27,500 bases of DNA from Prorocentrum cordatum (GCA_963575745.1 CAUYUJ010009524.1:64135-91634); one strand, 5' to 3'; shown: positions 8,599 to 18,521, counted from the first letter of the stretch. Numbers and translations: made by a program. Notes: generated by a model not told the origin, from the sequence alone.

Positions 8599-9435
8599 AT
8601 GACAGGGTGTTCGCAGTGGGGCTCACGCTGGTGGGAGTTCTCAGACGGCCAGTTTGAGGAGCAGGGTGACCACCTTCCGGAGAAGCTGGGAGGCAAAATC
8701 GTGCTCGTGATCTGGGAGATCGAAGACAATTTCACGTTCTTGGACGAGGAGCTGAAGGATATTCCACATGTCAGGCTTGCGGACAGCTGGAGGAAACAGG
8801 ATATCAAGGCGGTGGAAATGTACTCGATGCCGAGAGTCTCGGAGGTGCTGGCGAGGTCCGGAAAGGGAGGTGGAGTTGCCTGCGACCTACAGCTGGGATG
8901 GACTTTTGATCGGTCGCAAGATCGAGCATCGTGTCTGGTGGAAGTACGTGCCATGGATCCTGATCTCACTATGGGATGCCCACCGTGTGGTTTCGCGCAT
9001 TGATGGAGTGGAAATACAGCAGGATGAACCCAAAGAAGGCACGAGCTCATCTCAGCGCTGGACTTCTGTACCTACGGTACACTGTGAAGCTCTTGGCAGC
9101 GAGGCACCACAAGGGCAAGTACTTCCTGTTCGAGAACCCGCGGACCTCGCGAAGCTTCCTCGAGCCGGAGGTGAAGGCGCTGATGAAGCTGGATGGAGAG
9201 CATGCGGTACATGGAGATCAGTGCATGTTTGGGCTAAAAGACCCGCTCGGCAAGCCCTGGAAGAAGCCGACTACGTCCCTTTCGAATTCTGAGTGCATCG
9301 CCAGGGACCTGGATAAGCCGTGCACGGGGGAGCATGACCACGAGGTGCTCATCAACGGGAAGCCGCACTTTGCGGAGAGGTACCCGGTGGAGCTGTGCCG
9401 GGCGATCGGTAGAGGTTTGCGACGACAGCTTCGAG
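8599..9435 (+). pseudogene. Cytosine-C5 methyltransferase-like domain inside the copia pol, frameshifted
   Basis: The frame from 8599 gives PRVSEVLARSGKGGGVACDL then DRSQDR and reaches CPPCGFAH, with the PPC at 8980-8988 followed by TGA at 9001. The adjacent frame carries on with LMEWKYSRMNPKK, then GKYFLFENPRTSRSF (FENP at 9129-9140), DQCMFGL, KKPTTSLSNSECIARDL and YPVELCRAIGRGL near 9385-9420. PPC about 50 residues before an ENx motif is the spacing of motifs IV and VI of C5 cytosine methyltransferases, and the YP..LCRAI..G end resembles their last motifs. Dinoflagellate retrotransposons carrying such methyltransferases have been reported. A frameshift near 8990 separates PPC from FENP, so this copy should be dead. 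Homology is inferred from motif order only. Confidence 0.5.
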
Positions 9436-9559
9436 GATACCTAGCCGCTCAAGGACCGCGCGGGGAGATCTACAACGAGGTGGACGAAGTGCCGGAGGAA
9501 GAGGATGACTGTGACGAAGCCGAAGCGCGAGAGAAGGAGCCCATGTACGAACTGGGACG

Positions 9560-10640
9560 AGTTGGAGGACCAGAACCGACTGTGGAGGAGAAGAAGCTGA
9601 TCCGGGAGTTGCACGAGCAATGGGCCCACCCAAGCAAGGTTGATTTTTGCAGGGCGCTGCGACTCGGGCGAGTGCGGCCACGCCTAGTCAGGTGGGCCAT
9701 GGAGGAGTTCCAGCGCGACGCGTGCAAGTCCAGGGTTCGACCCAAGCCGAGGCGAGTGGGAGCTATTCTGGGGCCGTATCGGATGAACCACGTGGTCGGG
9801 GTGGATCTCATCTCCATCGACGAGGGCAACAAGGAGCAAGTACCTTATCTCAACATTACCAATTGGGGCACCCACTACTCGATGTTCGAGCGCGTTCCGA
9901 AGGGGAAGAATACGCCCTGCAATGAATGGCTCGCCTTTGCAGGAGCTGGCTACGGGTGTTCGGGCCGCGGGAGATCCTTGTGGTGGATGAAGGAAAGGAG
10001 TTCATGGTAACGTTCGCTGATCGAGCAGCTGAAGAAGGGTGCCTGATACCGACCATCGATGCGCGGGCGCCGTGGGAGAACGCGAAGACAGAGAGGGCAG
10101 TTGGCCACTTCAAGGCAATCTACGCAAGGGCGTGCGAGCTGGAGGCGCCAGAGACGAAGAAGGAGGCGGGGGCCCTGGTCAGTCATGCCATGTGAGGCGG
10201 CGAAGAACCGGTTCGTCAATCTACGCTGACGCAGCGAGTGCTGGGCCAACAACCGCGCCTGCCGGGACGCCTGCTGTCGGACGACTGCATGCGCCCGCGC
10301 CTACTCACGCAAGATCGGGATACTGAAGTGCAGCGGTCACGCAGGTTTCGATTTGCAGCTCGTCGCGCCATGATGGAGACGGACATGCACCAGTCAATCA
10401 ATTGGGTGCTGGGAACCGGAGCACGTCCCCGAGTTCAAGTGCAAGCTGGAGATTGGGTTTGAGTGTGGGGGAAGTTCGCTAAGGACTCGGCGGATAGGTG
10501 GCATCCAGACTACAAGAAAGAGAGGTGGGTAGGTCCGTGCGCGGTGCTCATGGTCAAGGACTGTTCGGTGTGGGCGAGCTCTGGCAGTGCAGTCTGGAAC
10601 AGGTGAGGCTTGCTACGAGTGACGAGTGCAGGGGAGCTGA
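9560..10640 (+). pseudogene. Integrase of the copia element, frameshifted
   Basis: An N-terminal zinc-binding module shows LHEQWAHPS (both His at 9612 and 9627), but the expected CxxC reads RDAC (9714-9725), so the first Cys is Arg. The catalytic core starts NHVVGVDLISIDEG (first Asp 9804-9806). Near 9945 the frame shifts and the core continues with ILVVDEGKEF (second Asp 9986-9988) and APWENAKTERAVGHFK (catalytic Glu most likely 10091-10093, about 35 residues on). All three D,D,E residues are present. After a stop at 10193-10195 further frames give LTQRVLGQQPRLPGRLLSDD and AGDWV, then W.GP-like sequence to about 10600. Integrase inserts the cDNA into the chromosome; the 5-bp duplication fits its action. 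Confidence 0.85.
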
Positions 10641-11480
10641 ACTGCTGAGCACACATCATGATGATATTCGTCAACAGTTGGGTCGGAGAGGCAGGCGTCG
10701 CGGGTTCAAGGACCTCGCAACCGAAGGACCTCTTCCGGAACGGGCCTGGGGCGGTGATCGAGAATTCCATGTCCCCGAGCACGATGGCCAGCAGGTGCGA
10801 GGGGGGCAGGCCGGCGAGAAGCCTGGGAGCACGGAGGAAGAGCCCCACGTAATACCAGAAGAGCGCCACAATCCGCCATAATAATCCAGGGAAGATCCGC
10901 GTGGAGCTGAACCGCGAGGAGAAGGAGAAGCTGACCCAGCACGCGTGGACGATGCTGAAGGTGAGACTCAGGAAGAGAAGGAGATGCGCGAGGGCGTGGA
11001 GAAGGTCATCAGAGAAACGCTGGAGGAGGAGCCGTTTGAGAGGAACGTCAGGCAGCGAGGTGAAGGACATCCTGGAGACGAGGAGCTGCTGCGCAGAGCG
11101 GCGGAGGCAGCGTCTACGAGCATCGAGGGGGTTCCAGACACGCTGGGCATGGATCTGGACATCACGGGGCTTCACAAGGGACTGACGCGCAAGCTCGAGT
11201 CGCAGGGTGAGGGGCCAAGCCCTACCAGGAGGAGGATCGCGGCGGCAATTGAGAAAGCGGTGGAGCGCAACCTGAAGATAGACCTGGGAGAGCGAGGAGT
11301 TGCAGTGCGAGAGGAGAGCCTCAGGAGGGCAGGCTGGCAGGAGGAGATGGATGAGGACTCGCTGTTCGTTATCGGTTCGTCCAACAAATACCCGGAGGTC
11401 CGCCACGTCTACTTTACTGAGAAACGAGAGGAAGATGAGGTACATGAGCGCCAGGTCACCGAGGAGGAGTGGCCGAAGTG
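10641..11480 (+). pseudogene. Copia pol linker between integrase and reverse transcriptase, degraded
   Basis: Frames in this interval are highly charged and lack enzymatic motifs. The frame starting near 10600 contains ELLSTHHDDIRQQLGRRG, a segment that resembles the integrase-RT connector of related elements. A stop at 10879-10881 and a shift to the frame opening at 10945 follow. The latter reads acidic/basic helical sequence up to the RT, ending with WPKWVESDTTEWGGVKS. No separate function is assigned. Confidence 0.45.
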
Positions 11481-12420
11481 GGTGGAGTCGGACACGACCG
11501 AATGGGGCGGTGTGAAGTCAACGTGTGGGGTGCGAGTTCTACCGTTGGACGAGAACCGCAAGGTGCGGGAAGCTCTGATTCGCCATGGCAAGGAGGACCG
11601 CATCATACCTTCCAGAATGGCGCGCAGGAAGAAGCTTTCTGCAGTTCGAGGTGAGCCAGCCTCGTACGAGAGCCGGTGGTGCCCGCGGAGATCAAGACCC
11701 AGATTTTCCGTCTGATAAAATCGGCCCCAACGGTAGCGACGAGTTCTTCGATGATGGTGCTGCAGATCGCGGCGTCACACAAGTGGAAGGTCACCATCGG
11801 TGATCTCTGAATGGCGTTCATGCGGTCGGACAAGCTGGTGCGTGAGAACGGGAAGGCTGTACGCAGAGCAGCCTCGAGGCGGACTGCAAGGCATGGGGGC
11901 GGGGCAGCTGATTGAGCTGGTCTCGGGAGTATACGGACTGGGAGACGCTGCATCGCACTTCCGCAAGGGGCTCAAGCGCGACCTGGTTGAGTTGGGCTAC
12001 CGGCATAGTACCCTGGATCCTACGGTGGTCATGCTGTTTCTTGCTGGGGATGCTTTGGATACGCTGGTTCGACGCACTGATCTCGGAGGACACCGAGGAG
12101 GAGAAGGCCCGGGAATTCAAGCTGCTCCAGATGTGGAGGGAATCGTGGTTGTGGAGGTTGGCGACATCTTTGATGTAGGAGGGCAGAGGCACCATGAGCA
12201 GATGGTGAAGTTGCGAGCCAAGCGCAGGTTTTGTCAGGTGAAAGTGCTGATTGACGAGCCTGAGGGAGCGATGTTCAATGGGGGGCACTGCGCCCCGGTC
12301 GCTGAGTTTAACCTCCACGTGACCAGACCATGCGGAAGTTCGTCGAGGAGCGGCTGTTTCCTGGGAAGCTCCTGAAGGGCAAGGCTGGGACCGATAGCTG
12401 CACTGCTGGAGAGTGCAGTC
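11481..12420 (+). pseudogene. Reverse transcriptase of the copia element, active site changed
   Basis: The start is recognisable as EWGGVKSTCGVRVLPLDE and IIPSRMARRKK. After frameshifts at about 11640-11700 comes SRWC.(G)DQDPDF, then an adjacent frame with HKWKVTIGDL, a TGA at about 11808-11810 and MAFMRSDKLVRE. From 11863 it reads LYAEQPRGGLQGMGAGQLIE and VYGLGDAASHFRKGL, the palm/thumb sequence of copia RTs. The catalytic box, normally x-V-D-D, reads EVGDIFDVGG, with GGC at 12160-12162 in place of the first Asp. A further shift near 12320 leads into RNase H. RT would copy element RNA into DNA; this copy lacks an essential metal ligand. Confidence 0.8.
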
Positions 12421-13280
12421 AAGCTCGCGCGGTTCTGGGTTCGCTGAACTGGCTGACGAGGGAGCTCAGGGCAGACGGCAGTGGGAGATGCAGTCTTTTG
12501 CAGCAGGCGCTCAGCAAGCTGACCTATGACGACGCGCGGGAGATCAACCAGTTGGTCAAGCGCATGAAGGAGACGGCGGAGATGAGCATTACGGTGTGGT
12601 CAATACCGTTTGATGAACTCATGTGGGTCTCGGTGTCGGACGCTAGTCTACGCGACAGCAGTGAAGGAGGCTCTCTGGGTGCGTTCACCATTATCGCTAC
12701 CAGTCGTGGAGATGCAGACGGCCAGCGAAGGCGGGCGAGTCTCCTATCTTGGAGGAGCTCACGGATGACTGGGGCGGTGGATTCCACGCTGCATGCGGAG
12801 ACCCTGTCGCTGAACAACGGGGTGGCGGAGCTCGGCTGGATGATCACGCTGTGCCATGAGTTTGCGTTCTCTGGTTTCAATCTCGACAACTGGGAGCGGC
12901 GGTGCGAGGCGCGGGGGCTACTCTCCTTGGCGGGCCGCAATGCAGAGGAGTTGCGTGCTGAGTTCCTGCGAAAAGGGGTCTGCGCGGTGGACACGAAGTC
13001 GCGCTGCGAGTACTTGCAGAGGGAGACGACGGGCGGTCGAGATCGCAAGTGTGCTACTCAGATCCAGATCATCCTGCAGGCGATGAATGCGCTGGGCTGC
13101 GAGATCCGCTGGTTGGACCACCCGGCCATGGTAGTGGGCGGGATGGCGAGGAGAAAGGCGCGGATGGACCTGATGTTGCAGCTCATGCGAGAGGGGGCGC
13201 TCCGCATCCTCGACGAGAGCGAAACGATGGAGGCGCGCCAGGTTCGAAGCGCTGCCGGGCAGAGATCCCGGCGCAAGTGA
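12421..13280 (+). pseudogene. Ribonuclease H of the copia element, 3' end of pol
   Basis: A long uninterrupted frame (316 codons from 12330, TGA at 13278-13280) covers the RT connection (LGSLNWLTRELRADGSG) and the RNase H. Seen are MWVSVSDASLRDSSEGGSLG with the first catalytic Asp, LHAETLSLNNGVAELGW with the catalytic Glu, CAVDTKSRCEYLQRET with the second Asp, and the conserved tail IRWLDHPAMVVGGMARRK. The domain is the best preserved part of the element and all the acidic residues I expect are there. RNase H removes the RNA strand during reverse transcription. The stop lies 48 bp before the right LTR. Confidence 0.85.
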
Positions 13281-13305
13281 CTTGAGTCAGTTTTTAGGAG
13301 GCTTC

Positions 13306-13317
13306 AGGGGGCAGAGA
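13306..13317 (+). other. Candidate polypurine tract
   Basis: Agggggcagaga, eleven purines with one C, lies 11 bases before the right LTR (13329), between the pol stop and the LTR. It would prime plus-strand DNA synthesis. It is imperfect, and the T-rich sequence after it is unusual, so the call is tentative. Confidence 0.4.
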
Positions 13318-13328
13318 TTTTTGGGAGC

Positions 13329-13612
13329 TGTGAATGTATAGCGATACATGTGCCCACAGCCCTTCCCTTCAGCGCACCTTTGCCCTGTTCCCTGCTCTGT
13401 TGCCCCATCCATGGCCATCTTGTGCTCGGGCTGGCTCGCCCCTGTTTCTCCCGCTCTTTCCAGGCGAGACTCCCAAGACCTCCCGCTTCCCATGTCCATT
13501 CCCGTGTGCCTGTGCTGTGCTGGTGCTGTCTGGTGCGGCGAGATCGAGGGCGAGCTCGAACGGGGCGCGCTCGCTGTTTAGAAAAAGTGCCATCATCATC
13601 GGGAGGCTTTCA
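13329..13612 (+). repeat. 3' long terminal repeat of the copia element
   Basis: 284 bp, same TG start and CA end as the left copy, aligned without gaps. It is more GC-rich than the left LTR at most differing sites. Several differences are CG in one copy and TG or CA in the other, as expected from decay of methylated CpG. Confidence 0.95.
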
Positions 13613-13617
13613 CCAGC
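13613..13617. repeat. Target-site duplication, right copy
   Basis: Ccagc directly after the right LTR, identical to 5341-5345. The perfect match indicates that no rearrangement has swapped the element ends since insertion. Confidence 0.9.
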
Positions 13618-13808
13618 CCGCTTTATATTGAATTTCTCCTCGCACCCGCCCTGAACAGCTCGAAGGCCCCGCATAATCCCAAGCACGAGAAGGCCGTCGA
13701 TAAATAAAGCAACAGAAACGAAAAGCGAGGACAACCGAGAGAGACTGGAGGGTTAACGAGGAAGGATGCACGAGGAATACTGGAGGACGAGGTAAGGCAA
13801 GGTATGGA

Positions 13809-14965
13809 ATGAGCCGGTCCACTGAGAACGCACAGCTCACAGCGCCATGGCATGCGCTAGAACCCAATCGCGCACGAGGCGCGGACGGCGGCAGTCAGTG
13901 CCATGTGCGTTGCGAGCCTTCGCCTAAGGCGGATGTGATGCAGGCGTGGCGAGAGGCCATGGCGCCGTCTCATTTGCTGCCTGCGGCTGGTTGGCTTCAA
14001 CCCGCTCTTCCCTGGACGGACGCGCTGCTGCTGGTGGGCACCAAGGCGGCTTGCCGCAATGGAGTCGGAGTCTTACGACAGCGAGTAGGAGGTCGACTGC
14101 TGGTGGAGGCAGGATTCGAACCATGCCCGCGCACAAATCGACATGCTGGGCGTGCAATCGCGCTGGGCAAGTGGATTCAGGACAGACGCATCAGAAGAGC
14201 GTGGAGTTCACCACCTGGGGCAGCGGGGAGAGCTCTAACGTTGAGAGTCAAGAAGGGCGCGATGGACGTGGCGCATGGGGCGATGCACTTCCCAATGCAG
14301 CCGCAGAAGAAGCTGGGGGCGTACAGCGAGGGCGTCAGGAAGGCAATGCACTGGTGGCGACATGTATTACAAGAGCTTCCACAGAGGACATTGCCGTGCT
14401 ATTTTGCAGGAGCGAAGCGAAGGGCGGGATCGGGATCACCAGGGTTGAGGGGTCATGGCAGAAGGCGCATTCAGATGGATTGGGTTGTTCAGTTACACGA
14501 GAGCGACGCAGAGGCGGAGCTGGGGAGCTTTCCAGGCACGTTTCCGACGAGCAATTTATGGCGGCACCAGCGACATTCGGGGACAGGCTAGAGCCGACGT
14601 GCTATGCTAGTGGGCGAGATGGAAGACTTGGGGGATGCAGCGCGACCAACCACTTCTACGCGCCCCAGGGCTACCCACATAGGGTCGAGAAGGTGCACGC
14701 GCTGAAGACCATGGGCGCGCGGGCACAAGCGGTCAATGGCACGCCGCCGGGAGATCACTTGCCGATTCTAGCGGAGAGAAGCTACCAGAAGCACGCGAGC
14801 GAGTACGGCACCCAGTCGGACGCCAAGTGCGATGCGACGGCGATGATGAAAGCGGTGGCCCGCGGCATAGCGAAGACCGGGTTTCCGGGGGATCTCGCGA
14901 AGAAACTTGAGGGGCACGAGGAGGTGTTCAGAGAGTATGCGGGGGAGGGCGCACCTGACAAATAG
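13809..14965 (+). pseudogene. APE-type endonuclease region of the LINE, frameshifted
   Basis: From about 14230 the first frame reads GAMDVAHGAMHFPMQPQKK and HVLQELPQRTLPCYFAGA, the middle strands of an exonuclease/endonuclease/phosphatase fold as found in dinoflagellate LINEs. The Asp-rich catalytic site expected after CYF is not clear (AGAKRRAG). Near 14430 the frame changes to the one ending at 14965, which has RVEKVHALKTMGARAQAVNG and PPGDHLPIL. The DH there is the conserved C-terminal catalytic pair. The region before 14200 shows no recognisable domain. The enzyme would nick the target DNA to prime reverse transcription. The copy is broken. Confidence 0.55.
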
Positions 14966-14986
14966 TTTGAGGCGTTAGAGGACATC

Positions 14987-15326
14987 GTGCTGGAGGTTGG
15001 CGAACAGCACTTCGAGACCCCCGATCGCCGGCGAGACCGTGGAGCGCAGGCAGCTGAACCTCGCGCTCGTCTGCGACAGCGAGCAGAATTTCGGGCGAGC
15101 AGGGCGGAGGCGAACGAGGGGGGAACGCAGCGCCGGGGGACCACGGACAAGCTGAATAACATCGGTGCCCAACTTAAGGCTCTCTCGGCCCAGCTGCAGC
15201 CGCGCAGGAGGAAGGAGGTGAACGAGCAGAAGGAGGAGTACACCAACATGGTGGAGGAATGCAGGGAACAGCGCAGGTTCGCAGAGGCCATGAGGTATTC
15301 CGGATTGGCTGTGAGGTTTCGGTTCG
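14987..15326 (+). pseudogene. LINE linker between endonuclease and RT
   Basis: An open frame (from 14987) reads a charged helical stretch including LNNIGAQLKALSAQLQPRRR and YTNMVEECREQRRFAEAMR, consistent with the coiled linker that precedes RT in LINE proteins. There are no catalytic motifs. The frame shifts to that of the RT around 15320. Confidence 0.45.
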
Positions 15327-17060
15327 GTGCGAAACGCAGATGGGCGCGGGTTCGGACCGCCACCGCTGGAGAAGGAGGAGTGGATGCAGCAGTGGAGCAG
15401 ACCAGGGCGGAAAGGAGGAACTGGGGCCACAGACTTGGAGTGGGATGCATGGCGACGACGTCGACAGGTGCGCGGAGCTCCGCCTCAGGCGACGGACGAG
15501 CACATAGGGAGGACCCACAAGGACGTGGGGAGGATAGCACGCTATGTGCGCAATGCGCCGAAGCGGCGGGCGCCGCCGCCTGGGGCGGCGCCGTTGGAGC
15601 CGCGTGGCCTGGCGTCGAACGCGGCGAAGGAGACGACGAAACAGAAACGCAGGTTGGGCTCGGAGGAGGCGCGAGGCGACCAGGTGCCCTTCAGGAACGC
15701 ATTGTTTCACGGGTTGCTCCTGATGAGGAGGACTAACCTAGTCCCTCTGCGCTGGCGCAGGAGCAAGGCGGCGGGGCTGGACAGGCAGAATGGGAAGGCG
15801 GCGGCGGCTGGGAGGAGGGCCATCCACTGTTTGGCGAGCCTGGGCAAGGTGTTCTACTCCAAACGACTGACGTCGACACCCTTACCCGTGAGCTGCGGCG
15901 TCGTGAAGGGCAGGCGGAGGGAAGGCGCGATCATGGCGTCGCAGGTGCTTCGATGGCGGCTAGCCTACGGCGGGCGGAGCTTCGCGATGGCGATGAGGGG
16001 CCTACAGAACGCCTTTGGCTCGGTCAGCTGGCGGGCGCTGGACTCGGCAGCGGAGCGGAGCGCGGACTGGCAGGGCGAGGGGCCCTGCGGGCAGAGGCAC
16101 ATGAACAAGGTGGTGGGCTTGCCGACGCCAGAGGGGGCTCACGTGGTGAAGATAGGAGACGGGCTCATGATGGGGGGCCCTTTCAGCGTGGACGCCTTTG
16201 CCGCGGCCTTTGCGGAGCCGACGCAGAAGTGGTCACAGCGACCTCAAGAACAACAGCCTGGGGGGGACCTCGTGATGTGCGAGTGGGAAGACCTGCCAGA
16301 CATCGACCTGGTCATCCACCAGTGCGCGGACGACGTCAGCCGCCACCGCTTGCCGGCCATCGGGGCGGCAGGGAAGGACGCGTTGCAGAAGCTCAGGAAT
16401 GCGGGCGACGCATCGGGCGCGGAGCTGGGCGCGCTAGGCATGCGGCAGAACAGGGAGAAGCAGGTGACGAGCTTCCTGATTCATGGCAGCGGTTCCACGG
16501 CATGCAAGAGGTGGGCACGGGCGAGGACGGCGTCCAGGGTGAGCTGAACGACGCGGCTAGGTACCTGGGGCCTCATATCTCCCCGACGGGAACGGCGGAG
16601 TTCGAGATGCCACGGAGGTGCGAAGCGGCTAAGACGGCCTTCTACGCGATGGGGGTCTTCTGGGGCTTCTCGGCGCCATGGCGGTGGAAGCGAGTGGTGT
16701 TCCTGGGGAAGGTTATGGGGGCGATGCTATCAGGTATGGAATGCTTCATCCTGTCGGACGCGCAGTACAGGCGGTTGGACTTGTGCCTGGCGGGGCTGGG
16801 GCGCATTGCCATGGCGGGGGGCGCGACCAAGTGGCTGGGGGGCGGAAGCGCGAAGAGCCTGGCGACCGAGCAGGTGCTGGCGCATTGGCGCGTGGGCGAC
16901 GCGAAAACAGAGTTGCTTGTCAGGGGGCTGAAATGGCATCAGAGCTGGGCTCGCCGACCATGGCACCACGCTCAACTACTCACGACTCCTTGCCGACCTG
17001 CCTGGAGTTCACGGAGCGCCGCCTTGCGCGTGGGGCGGGCCCTCAGAATCGGGTTCGCCG
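15327..17060 (+). pseudogene. LINE reverse transcriptase, frameshifted, partly altered active site
   Basis: The frame from 15327 shows the RT fingers (LRWRRSKAAGLDRQNGKA), GRRREGAIMASQVLRWRL, then motif A as MRGLQNAFGSVSWRALD, where the usual Asp is Gly (GGC, 15999-16001). Motif B-like GDGLMMGGPFSVDAFAAAF and the catalytic CADDVSRHRL (Asp pair at 16329-16334) follow, so the ADD box is intact. It stops at 16545-16547. The next frame continues with RYLGPHISPTGTAEFEMPRR, FWGFSAPWRWKRVVFLGKVM and GMECFILSDAQYRRLDLCL, the thumb of LINE RTs, until about 17060. RT copies the element RNA at the nicked target. This copy is inactive because of the frameshift and the missing motif A Asp. Confidence 0.8.
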
Positions 17061-17087
17061 TGGGCGAGGCGCGGGGGGGAAGGAGAC

Positions 17088-17651
17088 ATGTGCAATGCGA
17101 TCAAGGCGATGGAGGACGAGGCTGAGACTCTGGAGGAGCTAGGCAGGGCCTTCTGGAAACTGGGGGCGGACCGAGAGCTGGCGAAAAAGTTTTGGCGGAT
17201 GGACTTTCCGAGGGTGAGGGCCAACGCGCGCGCGGTGATGATCCCTCGTCCTGGGCTGGCGCGACCAGCTGAAACGCAGCGCCAGAGGGCCGGCCAGGAG
17301 GAGACGCTGGCCCTGGAGCTGGAGCATTGCGACGACGCGCTCAGGGGCATGTACGTGTGCGGAGTGGAGCTGGGTGACGGTAGCAGGTGCAAGGCTAGTT
17401 TCGCCACGCAGCGCCAGCTGCTCCACCGCCAGCGCAGTGCTCGCCGTGTCAGAAGCCTCTGTCACATCCTGACAAAAAGCAACCAGCGCACTTCGTGCGG
17501 GAGGGTCTTTGCGGGGAAACTGTCGGCGGCGAAGCGTCTAGAGCGATGCCTTCAGAGGGGGTGGCGTGGGGGGCGCGACAGTAGAGTGATTCGCCCTTTG
17601 ACGGCGCCCGAGTTCCCACTCTTGCGAGCTATGCGAATTCGGAAGGGCTGA
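17088..17651 (+). pseudogene. C-terminal Cys/His-rich tail of the LINE
   Basis: A 187-codon frame follows the RT. It is helical and basic at first (AFWKLGADRELAKKFWRMD), then has YVCGVELGDGSRCKASFATQ, LLHRQRSARRVRSLCHILTK and TSCGRVFAGKLSAAKRLERC. The spacing of Cys, Phe, Leu and His resembles paired C2H2-like fingers in the tails of dinoflagellate LINE proteins, but several expected ligands are replaced, so the fingers look degraded. The next ORF begins without any gap. Confidence 0.5.
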
Positions 17652-18521
17652 TTGGGATGACTTCGGGAGGCAGGCTCAAATCACCTTCCCTGGCGAATCG
17701 CAGCTGAACGACCTGGAAGGCAGGGCGATGGCCGACATGGGCGGCCTCGGGATGCCCAACTGGCTGAAACGCGGAGCGGAGGAGATGGAAGCCCTCGGGT
17801 CGGAAAAGCCCAAGGACAAGAAGCCGAAGCAGCAGGCAACCAATGGAGGCGGAGGCAAGGGCACCAGCAATGGCATCGCGGACCTGTGCAAGGCGACGGC
17901 GAAGTGGTCCATGGCGACGGCGAGGCAGGTCGCAGCGCTGGAGGCGCGCTGCTACGACAGCGCGGCGGTCAGCGAGGCAGAGGGCATGCTGGGCGCAGAG
18001 CTGGCGAAGTGCGGGCAGGAGTGCGACGAGGAGGGCAAGGAGCTGAAGGCTCAGCAGGCCAGGGGCGAGCAGGGGGTCTTCAAAGCGCGAGGTAGCCCGC
18101 GCGTCAGGCTCTTCGCGACGACGGCGTGCTGGGGCCTACAGCAGACCGCGGCGACGGGCAAGCGCGAGCGCGCGAGACGGTCCACAAGACGCTGGCCCAG
18201 CACTGGAAATAATGAGTGATGGTGAGGACGCCCAAGCAGCTGGAGAAGGACTGCTACCAGTTCCGCTACCGCAGGAGCAGGGCCCAGGAAGACAAGAACG
18301 GCAAACACGGGGTGTTTTCGATGGCCTTCAGCAGGATGGGAGTGGGAACGGCAGCGGGCCAGAGAATCTGGACGTTCCTCAAGGACCTGGAGACGGACAT
18401 GGAGACGACGGGCGCAGCGCCTCGAGGACCACTCGAACGAGAGACGTCCACGTGCCTGGCGGCCGTGGCGGGCGGCAAGAAGGAGTGGGCCTTCGTGGGG
18501 GCGAAAGGCTGCGAGCCTTGA
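17652..18521 (+). pseudogene. N-terminal ORF of a second LINE, truncated
   Basis: An open frame enters at 17650 and reads DWDDFGRQAQITFPGESQ, then NDLEGRAMADMGGLGMPNW from the first Met at about 17716. A Lys/Gly-rich patch and ATARQVAALEARC follow. This resembles the N-terminal region before the endonuclease in dinoflagellate LINE proteins. It shifts frame near 18100-18190, runs into TAA TGA at about 18210-18215, then continues in the same frame (LEKDCYQFRYRRSRAQEDKN and FLKDLETDMETTGAAPRG) until TGA at 18519-18521. No endonuclease follows; the GT/G tract and GAT array lie beyond. It is probably the start of another copy placed head to tail after the first. Confidence 0.5.

Larger units (their letters stand above)
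5346..13612 (+). mobile_element. Ty1/copia-like LTR retrotransposon, full structure, inactivated
   Basis: An 8,267-bp element bounded by two 284-bp LTRs that begin TG and end CA, and flanked by a perfect 5-bp target-site duplication (ccagc at 5341-5345 and 13613-13617). Downstream of the left LTR is a primer-binding site of the initiator-Met type. The internal part reads gag, aspartic protease, a methyltransferase-like segment, integrase, reverse transcriptase and RNase H. The integrase-before-RT order defines the Ty1/copia superfamily. The reading frame is broken by several stops and frameshifts (for example near 5800, 7402, 8640, 8990, 9945, 10195 and 11640-11815). I count about 29 differences between the LTRs (roughly 90 percent identity), so the insertion is old. 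It is immobile unless helped in trans. Confidence 0.95.
13809..17651 (+). mobile_element. Decayed LINE (non-LTR retrotransposon): endonuclease, RT and zinc-finger-like tail
   Basis: Successive plus-strand frames encode the order endonuclease (about 14200-14965), reverse transcriptase (about 15690-17060) and a Cys/His-rich tail (to 17651). That is the order of APE-type LINEs, and no LTRs flank it. Frameshifts near 14430, 14965, 15320, 16540 and 17070 and a missing N-terminal ORF show it is a truncated fossil. No poly(A) or target-site duplication is visible. The 190 bp before it (13618-13808) show no gene. Confidence 0.75.

Noticed and set aside
15327-17125. A separate Arg/Gly-rich gene in the frame 15953-17125
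   Set aside because: Its first half is only a shadow of the RT frame. From about 16540 the same frame becomes the true RT thumb after a frameshift, so it is not an independent gene.
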